Of a stretch of 64,000 bases of DNA, positions 44,401-54,770 are shown one piece after another. The notes under the pieces are model-generated. The model did no database searches, had not been told where the DNA came from, and saw only the letters and a list, made by a program, of their open reading frames with translations. This DNA is from Pseudocercospora fijiensis CIRAD86 (lineage: Eukaryota > Ascomycota > Dothideomycetes > Mycosphaerellales > Mycosphaerellaceae). Location of the stretch: the NCBI RefSeq assembly GCF_000340215.1, contig NW_006921536.1, positions 5,292,874-5,356,873 of the forward strand. Reading direction: 5' to 3'. A program made the position numbers and the translations under genes. How positions within the stretch are numbered: position 1 is the stretch's first letter; every line of letters begins with the position of its first letter.

Positions 44401-44880
44401 GCACATCCAAATGGCCGTACATTGACCTACGACGAATGGAAAGAAATGCAAGAGCGAGGTTTGCGCCTTCACCGCAACATCTCGATTACAGAGAGCAGCA
44501 AGACCAAAAATGGGATTTTTCAAGATGAAAGATATCTGCGTCCGGGATGGGAGGGGCATGATCGTGAGGGACCACCCGAACCTGAAGAAGCTGCCGAGCA
44601 CGTCTCAAGACCTCCTGGAAGACCGAGTCATTATCATTCTCCGACTGTGCGGAGTGAGGGTAGTGAGAGAAGTGTCATGATGCCATCAGCCCATGCTCAA
44701 ACCTTTCAGCGGAGTCAGGAGCCTTGCGAGAGACTGTGGGAGGAGATGGAAGAGGGTGTAGCTGGATTCGCGATGCCGGTGTCTCATGCAGAATCTGGTG
44801 GATCGGCACGTGCTGAAATGCAGCAGGATATCGACAGACCGGCTTCTACGGTAGCATCCTTTCGAAGTGGTCGCTGGTAG
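41425..44880 (+). CDS. Large intrinsically disordered repeat protein, unidentified
   Basis: The frame is open from before 41170, but the ATG at 41425 (GACATGGCC; MASTRFESGIDDA) starts the protein-like part; this gives 1151 residues. If 41170 is used, 85 Ser/Thr-rich residues are added. The N-terminal third repeats a motif of type F-x-S-x-I-D-x-G about five times (FESGIDDA, LFASAIDPG, YFASAIDPG, LVSGIDGG). A charged coiled-coil-like stretch follows near 42340-42720. The middle repeats W-(Q/E)-E-(L/I)-G-E motifs and SNRS..SLRSFQ motifs; a 32-residue unit recurs at 43570-43863. No enzyme domain, signal peptide or membrane segment is seen. A scaffold or cytoskeletal role would be a guess. Confidence 0.75.
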   Translation: MASTRFESGIDDASKPPGFSSTQQRRHGNDRFDFQRHVDGAAAGATGAWEFGSALDSFVDDRCPTIWNSSGKGVSLPKASIGRPLDAPISAEATKPVGDLRERASDGATLFASAIDPGVTNCPPPSSETARPPIFLPPQQDAADGATYFASAIDPGSRSEPAHARENQTRLLVPQELKKFAKRKKADGRAEEATGLVSGIDGGTCIRPPAPSAPSHAAIDAATLAPPDESLLNVPRATRIKPLDGDLLRKLFKHTMNEKQRAEESFRPAQEVKESSPSRKISKSPQGFHIPDRQDLRNARNAAKAGEERAAREQEAAKRQAAQSSAREPSNSGSAVSVGRSERVTSKDPTRMIRILAKSGEEAFIQVPNFAPSRPPSTKSEPPPPRQEAEKKKPAVRIPHSKKQKQSEKPNKKQDNPQKEESRRRAKAAKVAAEALMSGALPSKEHVTSEPGSAQDSGVGFGFGKAVSARSQAGSVARAESRSSSAKHVSASNKTPPTKALSAHGWQELAEATYKAAEPNPKPPSQASRTKSASVAEWLEFDAPAPATSVKPPSEKRYQTDWQELGEGKQQAESNRSMHVASVHSFQSIGEGWAKEQNAGARSVKPPSPSAESVKTRSQTGWEEIGEVEKHAASNRSVVSLRSFQPMGEGKQHVGSAKWPHRESNRSMMSLRSFQAIDGGWTQEQNAGAPSVRNFRQDDAAWMDGNASKHSLGTGRSRIASANRSRASFPGWQEMEMPPDRTPDAAVSIRSRIASATRSQASFQGWEEMPPERTPDAAVSMRSRIASATRSQASFQGWEEMPPDRTPDAAVSTRSHPSNIQSRQASNRASRSIERHAPPLVHLDEASPQLSHAWAQRDAQDIEPWPQYGELHRSSPSPSRVPLPRSVSVSQDSHHTEAGLEFQLPPRRTNTVSHHFEHSVHASSVRSQPRRNQISMHSLSAHEESDRIVPQGEDEPLPRLTAHAGRGWITPHPLSPTSSIAGPQSKVILPSDAHPNGRTLTYDEWKEMQERGLRLHRNISITESSKTKNGIFQDERYLRPGWEGHDREGPPEPEEAAEHVSRPPGRPSHYHSPTVRSEGSERSVMMPSAHAQTFQRSQEPCERLWEEMEEGVAGFAMPVSHAESGGSARAEMQQDIDRPASTVASFRSGRW
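43570..43863 (+). repeat. Three-copy 96-base coding tandem repeat
   Basis: Units start at 43570 (102 bases, two extra codons), 43672 and 43768. The last two are almost identical at DNA level and encode SRIASATRSQASFQGWEE followed by MPP(E/D)RTPDAAVS. The near-identity points to recent duplication or homogenisation. Confidence 0.9.
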
Positions 44881-44991
44881 TCGGGAGTTTCCGTGCTTGG
44901 TTGGTGTCATGTCAGGCAAGGCAAGGCAGCAGGCCTGGTACATAATATCATCATCTTGTTCTCGACATCTCATTACTCCCACATCCTCCAC

Positions 44992-45039
<48 letters not shown>

Positions 45040-45732
45040 TTGCTGCACCTCCGAAACCACGTTCAATGCCGAATTTCTTTCGAGCTTCACGCCGGTCCCA
45101 TACTGTATGTAATTCAACTCAGAGTCAACGGATCGAACCGCAGTGGAGCGACTAACTATACGATGAGATTTTTCATCACAGAATGCAGGCGCTGCAAGAT
45201 GAATTCGACTAACACTCATTACAAGTAAACCTGGGATATCCTTTTCTGTCTCAGGCCAGAAATTCGCTGGCAAGCAGCTACTGTAAAAGAAATTGCGAGC
45301 TTCAGTTCTGGGTAGCAATGCAGCGTTCACAGCTCTGATTAAGTCTTATATTGATCATGCACAGCTCCAAAATCGGCAGAATCTCATTGTATGCAGTGCG
45401 TTCGGCCAGTTGAGGTAGCTAGCTGCCTTGTTAGAATGTGGTCTTGGACATCATACCGATTATTCCTGGCTATTGAGTGTTGTTTTGACTTAGCGGCCGT
45501 TATCTCTACGCCCCATCGAGTCGAGACTGGGTATGAGCGCTTCTCCTCGATCAGTGATTGCATCCATTCCACCTACGATGTCGAAATCGAAAGTCGCGGG
45601 GGTCTGGAAAGGCTGCATTGCCAGTAAGTTTGGAGTTGATGTTTCTCGGACTGAATTGACCATCCCGAGCAATAGATCGCTCGATGGTCCAAGACGCATA
45701 GCCAAACCATCATGCGTTTTCAACCAACGCCT
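44881..45732. other. Intergenic region between convergent genes, with a GA microsatellite
   Basis: About 850 bases. A GA run lies at 44995-45035. A long minus frame (44686-45330) passes through the GA run as a Ser-Leu repeat and shows no domain, so I reject it as a gene. Nothing else is supported. Confidence 0.5.
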
Positions 45733-47493
45733 TCAGCAGCCTTCTCCACCACTCCCTCCATCCTGAACGGCGGCAATTTTCCGCTTCTTGGAGAAATTTC
45801 CTTTCGCCTCCACAGTGCCTTCGAGAGGTATAGCCCTCCTCGCCGTGAAGATATAGCCTTCCGCACCACCTCGACCAGTCATAAGCGGATGTGTGCGGCC
45901 AGGTAGAACTTGCCAATCGCGGATTCTACTTGTTTGGATGCTCGCAGCGAGGAGCATTCTAGGGTCGATCGGGAAATCCTCCTTCTCGGGTACCTCTCCC
46001 TTGCTGAGGTGGTTGATGTACGCTGTGCGGCGATCTTTGGAGAACAAGTCGATGGTGTTGACAAGCGGCTCGATGGTAGGGCTGTAGATTACAACATGTC
46101 CTCCACCGCGGATGAGTGGGACGAGGTTTTCGAGGATTTCTGTGTGGTCCATATGTGTGGCGATTACCAGGCCGTCGAAGCCACCGGAGCGTGTCTCGTC
46201 GACTATTGCTTTGCAGCGTTCCCACCTTCGCCGCTTCTTGTAGTAAGTGCCTCGCTTGCCGGATTTCCAGGTCGCCAGTGCTTCATCGCTCACTCGCTCG
46301 GGCTCGACGTAGATTGGATCTTCTTCCGGATGTAGGAGCTGGAGCCATGAGAGTGGTTTCAAGTGGGTGTGGAGTGGATGCTCTTCTTCTTGACTTGCGA
46401 TCGTCGGATTACTCGTGTCGTAGCCAAAGTATTTCAGGATCGACGCATTGGGCTGTGCTGCTGCGTGCAGTAGTGTGATGCTGTTGGAAGTAGCTGGCAT
46501 GGGAAAGTCGCGATGTAGTGGCTGCTTTGGCTTTGCGGTGCCATTAGCTTGTGGTTGGTCGTGGGAATCCTCTGCCTCGGGAGCTGGGTTGGACTTTGTC
46601 GTCCTAGGGAGTGGCGGATGGAGGATAGCCATGCGCTCAGCCAATGCTGCCACCGCCAAGCCACCAGTATCGTCAACTACGAGCCACCTCCCGCAAGGTG
46701 TGTCGCGCTCCTCTCCAACCAGACCGAGTGGATCTGCACCGCTGAGATGCACGTTACTCCAGGCAGTCACCAGACCCAGCGACTCTTCCCGCATCTCCAT
46801 TATCCGAGGAGCATCCTTCTCCAGCAAAAACTCGATTAGGTTCCCCATATCCATTGGTAGCACTGTGAAGCGTTTCAAGTACTTCTGCCGCTTTCGCAGC
46901 AGATATTTCGCCTTGGAGTAGACCGTCTTCTCATCTAACCCGACATGGCTTGCCAAGATCTTCTCAATGACCTCTTTCCCAGCAGCAGACTTCTTCAGCT
47001 CTTCAATCTCGGCATGCGACAGTGTTTGCCGGCTTGCATCGTCAATCGTCATCTGGTTCGTCTTCACAGTCGGATCCTCCGCCGCGAGATTGTATCCATC
47101 GGGCAACGCGCCATCATCTGGCGTCGCCGGCTCGCCTCTTGATTCTGCCGGCTCAGCATCTCCAATGCCGGCTTCTGCATTCAGTTCGGCCTGCGGCACG
47201 AGTCGCAGTCTAGAATACAGCTCGCCCGCTTTCCGCTCGAGCAGCTCGTAAGTGTGGTAGTACGGTCGACCTAGAAGAAGATTGGAAGGAAAAGAGCCCA
47301 GCTTGCCAACCTCGATGATCCTGCGCCATTCTCAGTATCGTGTATGGCAGCCAGGACACATCGAATCGTTGCGCGGGGGACCTGTTTGCATCACCTACGT
47401 ATTTAGTTTGATCTCAATTAGCCGCAATGTCTCTGTGGGGAGGCGGAGGAAAAGATATGTGTTCGGGCGAATATATGAATGCTGTGCGCTCAT
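45733..47493 (-). CDS. TRM6: tRNA (adenine-58-N1) methyltransferase non-catalytic subunit Trm6/Gcd10
   Basis: Exons 47399-47493 and 45733-47320 (78-base intron) give 560 residues. Exon 1 starts MSAQHSYIRPNTYLFLRLP; the junction reads LNTIIEVGKLGSFPSNLLLG followed by RPYYHTYELL, the typical Gcd10 N-terminal domain. Family motifs follow: GLDEKTVYSKAKYLLRKRQK-Y (about 185-205), then a Rossmann-like C-terminal half with GGFDGLVIATHMDHTEIL, GGGHVVIYSP and PLMTGRGGAEGYIF. With Trm61 it forms the nuclear heterotetramer that makes m1A58 in tRNA, including initiator tRNA-Met; Trm6 binds tRNA and Trm61 carries SAM. An Ala/Pro/Glu-rich insert (about 80-120) is lineage-specific. Confidence 0.93.
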
Positions 47494-47821
47494 ATTGCTG
47501 ACTTTCGTGCGGATGGTGAAGATCTTCGAGAGGTCTTGAACTTTGTGGTGGAGTAGAGTTCTACAAGTGGCTGACTCAGCATCCCGCTTTTTGAGCATCG
47601 CGATCAGAGTTGCAATACTCCTCCAAGTGAATAACTGTTCGTGCGCTTTCATGTGATTGCAAACGTCCACCAATACCATCTCAACAGGTTTCGTGCTGTC
47701 CTCATGTCGTCCTTGACTTGCTTGCGGACCACATTGCGCAGGGCCCTAGGTGCGTTTTGCAGCAGCATGGCCCGACCCCATCGCACCTCCTGCTCCTTTC
47801 AGCTCCTCCATTGATCCCCAT
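47494..47821. promoter_or_regulatory. Divergent intergenic region between TRM6 and a UstYa-like gene
   Basis: 328 bases upstream of both starts; the minus frame of TRM6 exon 1 stays open upstream without family resemblance. No specific site is claimed. Confidence 0.35.
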
Positions 47822-48473
47822 ATGTTGGACTACAAGCAAGTCCGCGTCGGCCAACTCGCTGCTCTTATTGCCACGGAGACCACGTTGCTTGAACGCGATC
47901 GCACGTCGCTCAATGGGTCGACGGACCATGGCTCATCACATGAAGATGCCAGTGCACGACAAGTACACCGCACAGCTGTCATTGCCGCCCCTATTCAATT
48001 GCAGGAACTTCTCATGAGTCTGATCGAGCGCATAATGCATCATCATGTACGTGGTCTCCTAAAACCTCCCGCATTCTCATCCTCAACACACATTCTGGTT
48101 CTACAACATTCTTGATCGCTTCGACATACCACCCAAAGTTCCGCTATATGACAGCATCACCTACACCCAGCTCGCCCTTGGTATCTCGGTCTTCCATCAG
48201 CTTCATTGTCTGAAATCTCTCCAGACCACCTTTAATAAGGCAATCATTCAACGGGTAACGTCCGACGAGTTGGGAGGGGACCGTCTTGTGCATACGCATC
48301 ACTGCTTCGACTACATCAGACGCGCCTTAATGTGTGCAGGTGACATCGCACTTGAGGGCCAGTCCTCTGGTACACATCTGCCTGCAACTACCGGCGAAGG
48401 CTCTTTCCACTTATGCAGGAATTATGAAGCGATCAAAGCGTACGCGGCAGAGCATAGACTTGGCAATCAGTAA
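47822..48473 (+). CDS. UstYa-type (DUF3328) protein, 5' structure unresolved, possibly decayed
   Basis: The last part is clear: a plus frame open from 48063 reads LYDSITYTQLALGISVFHQ, then LHC, and ends with HTHHCFDYIRRALMCAGDIA and a stop at 48473. This carries both UstYa hallmarks, HxxHC and HHC-x2-YIR-x3-C. The N-terminal half is unclear. An upstream frame (ATG 47822, MLDYKQVRVGQLAALIATE) ends near a possible donor at 48049, but no acceptor joins it to the whole conserved part; CCCAG at about 48171 fits the phase but drops conserved residues. No membrane anchor is seen. It is either a gene with an unrecognised exon or a truncated copy. It faces the intact UstYa gene tail to tail. Confidence 0.5.
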
Positions 48474-48755
48474 AGTAGCTAGCACTACAAGAGAGACTTT
48501 TGATATCTTTAGTCTAGGAATTTTTGTCAGTATTGTGTATAACGATCGCCACCCTTTGCCCGCACTTACCTGTTTCCTCGATACAATCCACGTTACGGTA
48601 GCCGCAGTCGCACTGCCGCCCAGCATATAGATACCTTCCTTGACGGACAGTCAATCAACACTTTATCGCTACTCTCGTCCCAAGCACGACACTGAAGAGA
48701 CTGTATTCAGAAGCGTACTATTCAGCTCTTATTGCATGGCCCCAAGAAGTTGCGC

Positions 48756-49802
48756 CTAGTCGCTGTAAGAAAGATCCGGGATGAATCGCACTTCCCTGTC
48801 CACAGGTATAGAGAGAACATCACTGTAATCACTATAGACTGGTCCAAGCTCTGGGTGTATGTAAGTATAGGGTGTCTGACCATTGTTCTTTTTCGCCCAT
48901 TCCACGGTGGCATCGTGGTCGCGACACTGGTGTTGTGTTATGTAGTCTTCCCATGGCTCGATCCAGCCATCTGCCCAGTTGTGCGTCGTCACCGTGAGTT
49001 CGCCGTGGCATTGGAGTGCCAATCGAAGGAGGTTGATACAATGAGCTAGGAATCTTGTCATCAGCCTTGCACAGCATACACAGCATCTTGTGGTGGGCCC
49101 TGTGGCTTACGTATGTGGAGCTCCGGCGGAATCAGGTAATATTCCCACATCTCTTCGTAGAGATGCGAATACAGAGCATTGGTTCTGCGAAGATAATCCA
49201 GGCAATGAAGCTGATGGAACACTCCGACAAGAGCAAGATATCCCGACCCATCCGCTGCGGCGACGGAGCTCGGCGAATACTTGTTCAACTTCTTGAGTTG
49301 CTCTTTGGACAACTTCACGTATCCCTCTGCAAATCTCGTCCTTAGTGTACGACTCAACTTCCTGCCATTTTGCATCATCTTTACGTACGACCATCAGCCA
49401 ATGAGATCTGGTTCCATGCACGATCCGCTTCAACAGGGTCCATGGAAGTGTAGGAAAAATTCCGGTCAAGCCTGGTATCCCAAGTGACTATCTTCTCCTT
49501 CGTAGGTGCACCCTCAAGTTCTAGCGCAGGTCAGCCCCAGCTTAGAGAGAATACGAATTCGGTTTCATACCAAACTGGCGGCGCATGCTTGTTGGCGTGG
49601 TATCAGACTTGGACTTATGCGTCAACCAGAAGAGCAATATGATGAGATTCGCTCCAAATAACAGCACTTGACAGATAACCCACGCCCGCTGCCATTTCGT
49701 CGGAGGCGCTGGCCGAGGGGGATGGAATGCTGTGTGGCTGCTCCCTGACTGCTTCTCGCATTCTCCAAGCAAAGGTTCCTCGCCAGGTTTGTAACTGTCC
49801 AT
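48756..49802 (-). CDS. UstYa-family (DUF3328) oxidase-like membrane protein
   Basis: Four exons (49571-49802, 49389-49520, 49111-49326, 48756-49045; introns 50, 62 and 65 bases) give 289 residues with phases agreeing throughout. The N-terminus is cytosolic (MDSYKPGEEPLLGE), followed by one membrane helix at about 40-62 (WVICQVLLFGANLIILLFWL). The junctions restore RRQFELEGAPTKEK, SLADGQGYVKLSKEQ and HIPHCINLLRLALQC. Hallmarks: the first motif VFHQLHCLDYLR and the second HCINLLRLALQCHGELT followed by W. Family members (UstYa/UstYb and relatives) modify peptides in fungal RiPP pathways, for example by oxidation or cyclisation; others lie outside such clusters. No precursor peptide, tyrosinase or protease gene is seen nearby, so a RiPP role here is only inferred. 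Confidence 0.88.
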
Positions 49803-50450
49803 CTGGAAAAAAAATTTGGTGGAAGCTCCAGGCCTCTTCGTCACATCCGCGAACAACAAAAGGGATTATTCTGCGGCAGTCGAGATGAGCTTTGCCAGTA
49901 GTCAGAGTCTGGCACGGATGACCCTTGAGCATAGTCATGACAGCAACCCTCTGGAGAAACTGAGTTCACCAGTCCAAGAGCTCGGAAGTTCGAATCGAGC
50001 GGTATGTACTGTATAGCATTTTTACTTCCCCCTCTTTACAATTACTGGGGAACCCAAGGGCCCTGCGAGAATGCCTGTGAAGTTTGAAAAATCTCCAATG
50101 ACAAAGTCGCATTGATCTTTTGCCAACCCTAACCCCAGCAATCGGTCGAATCCCTGCCTCCGAAATTGGCTGGGAGCTGGAAACGGTAAATGTTCTATTT
50201 GGGAGGTGACTAGCCCAGGCTACCTCCGTTCAGGCCTTTGTGCATTAAGGATTACGTTCCGCGGTGGTGGTGGTGGCGGAATAGATTAGCACACGTGATA
50301 CAGTCAAATTTAGGGTTCATTTGCCGACTTCCGAACAACCAATTACATACTACTCCACCTAATCCTTTACCTAAAGGCCTAAAGCCAAACCGCTGATTTT
50401 CATCGTGGATTCCGCTATCAAAACACGATCTCGCTATACCAACGAAGACT
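49803..50450. other. Upstream region of the UstYa gene and edge of the second RIP block
   Basis: About 650 bases. The first part is the probable UstYa promoter. Composition stays normal to about 50440 and turns TA-rich by 50470. A CCTAACCCC word at 50127-50135 is too short to call telomeric. No gene is supported. Confidence 0.45.
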
Positions 50451-50470
50451 AGCATATCTAACACGCAGAG

Positions 50471-51168
50471 GTTGTAGCGCTGCTATTTCCGAATATAGCG
50501 ATTCAAAAATCAAGTCTCTACGACGTATATACGTTAAGTTATACCAATTTAGCCGAGCCTACTTCTATAGCTATCCGCCTACCTAAACACACCGATTCTT
50601 AATATATCGCTATACACTAAGCTAATACTTAGAGGTTCTCGACAAGTATCGTCCGATTAACTTTCTTGCTAAGCCCGATTGTAGCCGACGTCTTACTACT
50701 AAGTTCTCGCCGTCGAGCGACGAAGCCGCTAGAAACACCTCTCGGATTTTTGATTAAACTAGCTTAAGGCCCTTCGGAAAGTACTTCTAATCGATTTCCT
50801 TACTAGGTATAACTGCGCCCGGTATAGTAGTACTAAGTTCTCGTTACTTTGCCGACGCTAGTTACTAGCGGCTTAGAAGGTTCGAAATAGATTATTACTA
50901 ACCTACTTAAGACCTATACGAGCTCGTATACCTAGTATTTCTAATTAACTTTGCTATAACTAGTATACCTCTACGGACTGTCGTTACTAAGATATAGCTA
51001 AGTAGTAGACGCGACTCTAGCTAGCAATTCGAGCTAGCGATTCGAGTCGGCACTTCGAACACTAACTAACTAATACCTGCACGACCTATACGACCTATAC
51101 GACCTACACAGTACCGCCAATATAAGCGACTCTAACTTAACTAATTAACCCGACACTTCGGAGCTCGA
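50471..51168. other. RIPed sequence without identifiable gene
   Basis: TA-rich degraded sequence at the left edge of block B. Short repeats such as GCGATTCGAGT-type words near 51020-51055 and ACCTATACG units near 51083-51103 occur. No family-like frame was seen. Confidence 0.4.
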
Positions 51169-51345
51169 TCGTCGTTTAGGCGCTTAGAGCGGAGGCGCTT
51201 AGTATGCTTCTTCTTCTTATCTCTCTAATGTTCTAGCTATATCCGAGCTCGATCGTCGTTTAGGCGGAGGCGCTTAGGGCGGAGGCGCTTAGGGCGGAGG
51301 CGCTTAGGGCGGAGGCGCTTAGGGCAGAGGCGCTTAGTATACTTC
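51169..51345 (+). repeat. 15-base GC-rich tandem repeat
   Basis: Five copies of GGGCGGAGGCGCTTA lie at 51262-51337. A related unit sits at 51180-51210, and CTCGATCGTCGTTTAGGCG precedes both, so the array itself lies in a partly duplicated segment. The unit has no CpA or TpG and so is immune to RIP. Confidence 0.85.
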
Positions 51346-51439
51346 TTCTTATCTCTCCGATGTTCTAGCTATATCTAAACTCGACCGGCGTAGCGAAGAC
51401 AATGCCGCCTTGCCGACTCGGCTAGAATATAATAAAGAT

Positions 51440-54400
51440 AAAGACGAGGATATAGTTACACTATAGGATCTAGATCTACTAGGACAGACGTCCGACTTAC
51501 TAGTCTATATAGTCGATAAAGATCGCCGCCGCTAGCGCTAGTATTATAGCGACTATTACAACTCCGAGAATATGCTAGGTAATAAGGACCGCCTAGCTAC
51601 TCGACGCTAGCCTAGACGCTAATCTAATAAGCGTACTACTCCTCGCCGCCTACGAAACGCTAATCGTAGCGTTAACTATGCCTAACCGGTTAAGGATAAT
51701 ATAACCGAAGACGAGGACGCCGATATAGATAAAGAGTCGCAAAGCGAGGGCGAGTTAGAGATTAAGAGTCGTACTAGCAATGCCTCTAACGATAATAGCG
51801 ATTAGCCTATATAGCGTCCTAGCTAGCGCGGCCTCGACGAGATAGACGATAAGGAAGAAGGCGAGCTCGACCCTACTAGCCTCCGTAGTCCACGTCGCAC
51901 ACTAAAGTAGAAGTATACCCTTGTTATAAGGTATCTCGCCTAAATCGGATTGCTAATAGAGAAAATGATGTTTATGTAGTTTAGTAAGGATAGTATAAAG
52001 ACCTATCGCAAGCGTATATAGGCTGTGTAGGACATGTTACCGAACGAGTACCTCATTAGCGCTATTCAGCTCCGAGCTAAGGTTAAGAACTTAATTAGTA
52101 AGAAGTTCTTCGATGCGTATAAGCTAGAAGACAGCCTTGCTACACTACGTCGCCTTTCCGAGATGTACGATGTAATCTATAGCATCGCTCTAAACTAGTA
52201 CCGCCTTCTTAAAGACTTCATGCTTCCTAATACCCGGAAGGATACTATATAGCGAGCAATGTCCTTCGAGGATAAGCGAAACATAATACAGAAGCGCATC
52301 TATACGATTATATATATAGTGGTATATTCTATAGCGATAAAGAGGGCCTCTTAGATGCTAAAGTCGCTTAGTCTTCTGCTTGTCTATATTAGCAATGTGC
52401 CGGCCCCTCTTATCGATACTCTTTATAGTATAGGTCTGCTTCCGGCATATAAGACGATATAGGCCTTAATTAAGAAGAACGCTAACACCTAGCGGTTAAG
52501 GATCTTAGAGTAGGCCAAGTTGTATATCTAGTAGATCTACTACGACAACTTCAATCGCTAGGCAAAGCGGAAGGACTAAGGCATTGCCGACAATAATAAA
52601 TAGGTCAACATTACTAATTCGTACATCGCCCTCTACGAAGATATACTAGAGAGGGGGTTAACGCAAGACATACTAGACCGCTCGAAGCTAGTACTAACCG
52701 AGAACATTATCTAGAATATCGATAGCGACGATGCTATCGTAGCAGTCGAAACACATTAGCTCTACGAAGCTTGTATATATATATTTAGTAACGCGATTAA
52801 GGGCATCTTTAAGGTAGCGAAGGATACTAGCAATCTAGTCGAAGAGCTAGTATATCCGGAGATTGACTATAGCTTTCGTAGCAAGACTTAGCTACTAGCT
52901 ATGCCTCTATCGTAGAATAACGAGATCTCGAATAAGGGCACCGCCTTAGTATACGACGACATCTACTAGGGCAATCTAGGTCTAAAGCTAGAGGATCCGA
53001 TTTTCGACAATAGATTAATTATTAACGTTAGTAATCAGCTTACTATCGAGCGTATACTAGCTATAATCTTTAGTAGTATCGAGAACAAGGCTATATACGA
53101 TAGGAAGCAGCACGTCCTTCTAGTGCCCGCTTGGTTCTATATCTTTATAAACCTATGCTTTATACCTTTCCGTACCTATTGGAATAAGAACAAGGCCGGC
53201 GATCGTATAAACTTCTCTCTATTATCGGATGTCGATTTCTAGGATATAAAAGAGGTCAATCTAAAGTTACTAAAATTCTTCCGTATATAGAGACTACTAA
53301 AGCGTTGCTTTAAGGCCCGCACTGTCGCCGTATTCCTCTAGATTATAGTCAACCGTAGCTATATCTCTAAGGATCTTGTTAGCGAAGGTGACTAGACCCG
53401 GCCTAAGGTCGTTAAGTAGGCTATTGTCGAGAAGATATCCGCTACTAAGTATATAGATATCCTAAAGGAGATGCATACGCTGCTCCTATTACTAGAAGCA
53501 TAGGAGGGAATGCCTAATCGACCTGCCTCTGCCGACAATAGCGCTACACTAACTAGGCTAGATGGGGCCTTCACCTCTATATACAGACTAATAAAGGAGA
53601 TCTCTTTGTTTCTGCGCGTCCGCTATGCTGTCCGTATATAGGATGTCGGTCACCTTCGTCGATGCGTAGACTATACGATCCCTATGTTCCTTAGAGCTAG
53701 ACAGAGCAACTATAGTCGTCTAATGACCTATTTCTATTTCCTCCTTAATAAGGGCGGTACTGAGGACCTATAGAAGGCGGTCCTTGCTACTGCAACAGTT
53801 AATTAGTCTAGAAAGAAGGGCTATACTGTCGGTAGTAATGAGATAATTAAGCTTATTAACTATGCCCTATCCGAGGACTATAATCGCCTTGCTAATTCGA
53901 CTTATAGACTTGCTGCTACCTTTAAACGAGTATCGATAAACCGAGAGTTATCTCGCCTTATCCGCGATATGTTTAAGGAGAATTCTAGTGTCTATCGGAC
54001 TAGTTACTACACTAATAAGGATATTAGCGCGGGCGTATTCAATCGAGCTAATAAGATCCGTATAGATAGGTTCGCGAAGTAGCAGTACGGAGATTTCACG
54101 CTCTCGGACGACATCTAGAACATCGGTATAGATTAGATACTATCAGTCGTCGAGAACTTTAACGCTGCTAACTAGAACTTTATTCGAGGCCGTACTACGG
54201 TGCTAGAATCTAATGCCTTAGAGGGTCCTAATACTGTAGAGCGCCTAGATAGTGTTGATTACGGTCCAATTAAGGATGCAGTACTTGATCTAGAGCGAGA
54301 TAATATGTAGGTTTAGCTTGCAGATAGTACTGCTTAGCTATTCGAGGGTGTAGAAACCTAGGACCTAACTAGCACAGGCACTAGCGCTAGCACTAGTAAC

Positions 54401-54478
54401 GGTGGAGTAGAAGGAGCTAATATAGGTCTCCTCGCACGCATAGGTGGCCTTAGTAGTAAGGGTAGCAGTAACTTTTAA
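51440..54478 (+). pseudogene. DUF6589-like large fungal protein relic
   Basis: The plus frame is protein-like for about 1010 codons and ends at TAA 54476-54478; nearly all internal stops are TAG at Gln/Trp-like positions. It begins with an acidic, Arg-rich disordered part. Readable core: HVLLVPAWFYIFINLCF near 53110, INFSLLSDVDF, KEMHTLLLLLEA, DVGHLRRCVDYTIPMFL near 53640, YSRLMTYFYFLLNKGG, and TVNQSRKKGYTVGSNEIIK near 53800. The order W-F-x-(I/L)-x2-N-L, D-(I/V)-G-(H/R), then a VN-x-(S/T)-(G/R) region resembles fungal DUF6589 proteins; I hold this at moderate confidence. Function of that family is unknown. Confidence 0.5.
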
Positions 54479-54545
54479 AGGAACAGAGCATAGAGTATAG
54501 AGTATAGAGTATAGAGCACGGAGCATAGAGCATAGAGCATAATAT
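54479..54545 (+). repeat. Short tandem repeat of GAGTATA/GAGCATA units
   Basis: Seven-base AGAGTAT/AGAGCAT units repeat directly after the stop of the DUF6589-like relic. Units with CA and with TA coexist, so part of the array escaped or followed RIP. Confidence 0.75.
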
Positions 54546-54665
54546 TTAATATATTAAGGAAGGACTATTCTTGTCTAAGCACTGAAACAACGCCTGTAAT
54601 ATCGTCGTTGTCCTATAGCAGCTCTAGATTGAAGTAGTAGCGGTAGACTAGAGTGCGTGCCTTAA

Positions 54666-54770
54666 TAGCTAGCTAGGCTAGGCGTACGATAATAGCTTGA
54701 TAGCTAGCTAGGCTAGGCGTACGATAATAGCTTGATAGCTAGCTAGGCTAGGCGTACGATAATGGCTTGA
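54666..54770 (+). repeat. 35-base minisatellite, three copies
   Basis: Unit starts at 54666, 54701 and 54736; it includes CTAGGCTAGGCGTACGATAA. Copies are identical apart from one TAG/TGG difference. A related fragment recurs near 54873 and a GCGAAGTAGTAGCGGTAGAC segment recurs at 54808 and 54926. Confidence 0.9.

Noticed and set aside
41425..44880. Repeat protein as a RiPP precursor for the nearby UstYa-type proteins
   Set aside because: It has no signal peptide and the 32-residue units lack dibasic Kex2 sites; it is too large and is separated by TRM6.
44686..45330. 214-codon minus frame
   Set aside because: It overlaps the end of the real gene and crosses a GA microsatellite as Ser-Leu repeats; no domain.
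50127..50135. CCTAACCCC as a telomere remnant
   Set aside because: Only about one and a half units; chance is enough.
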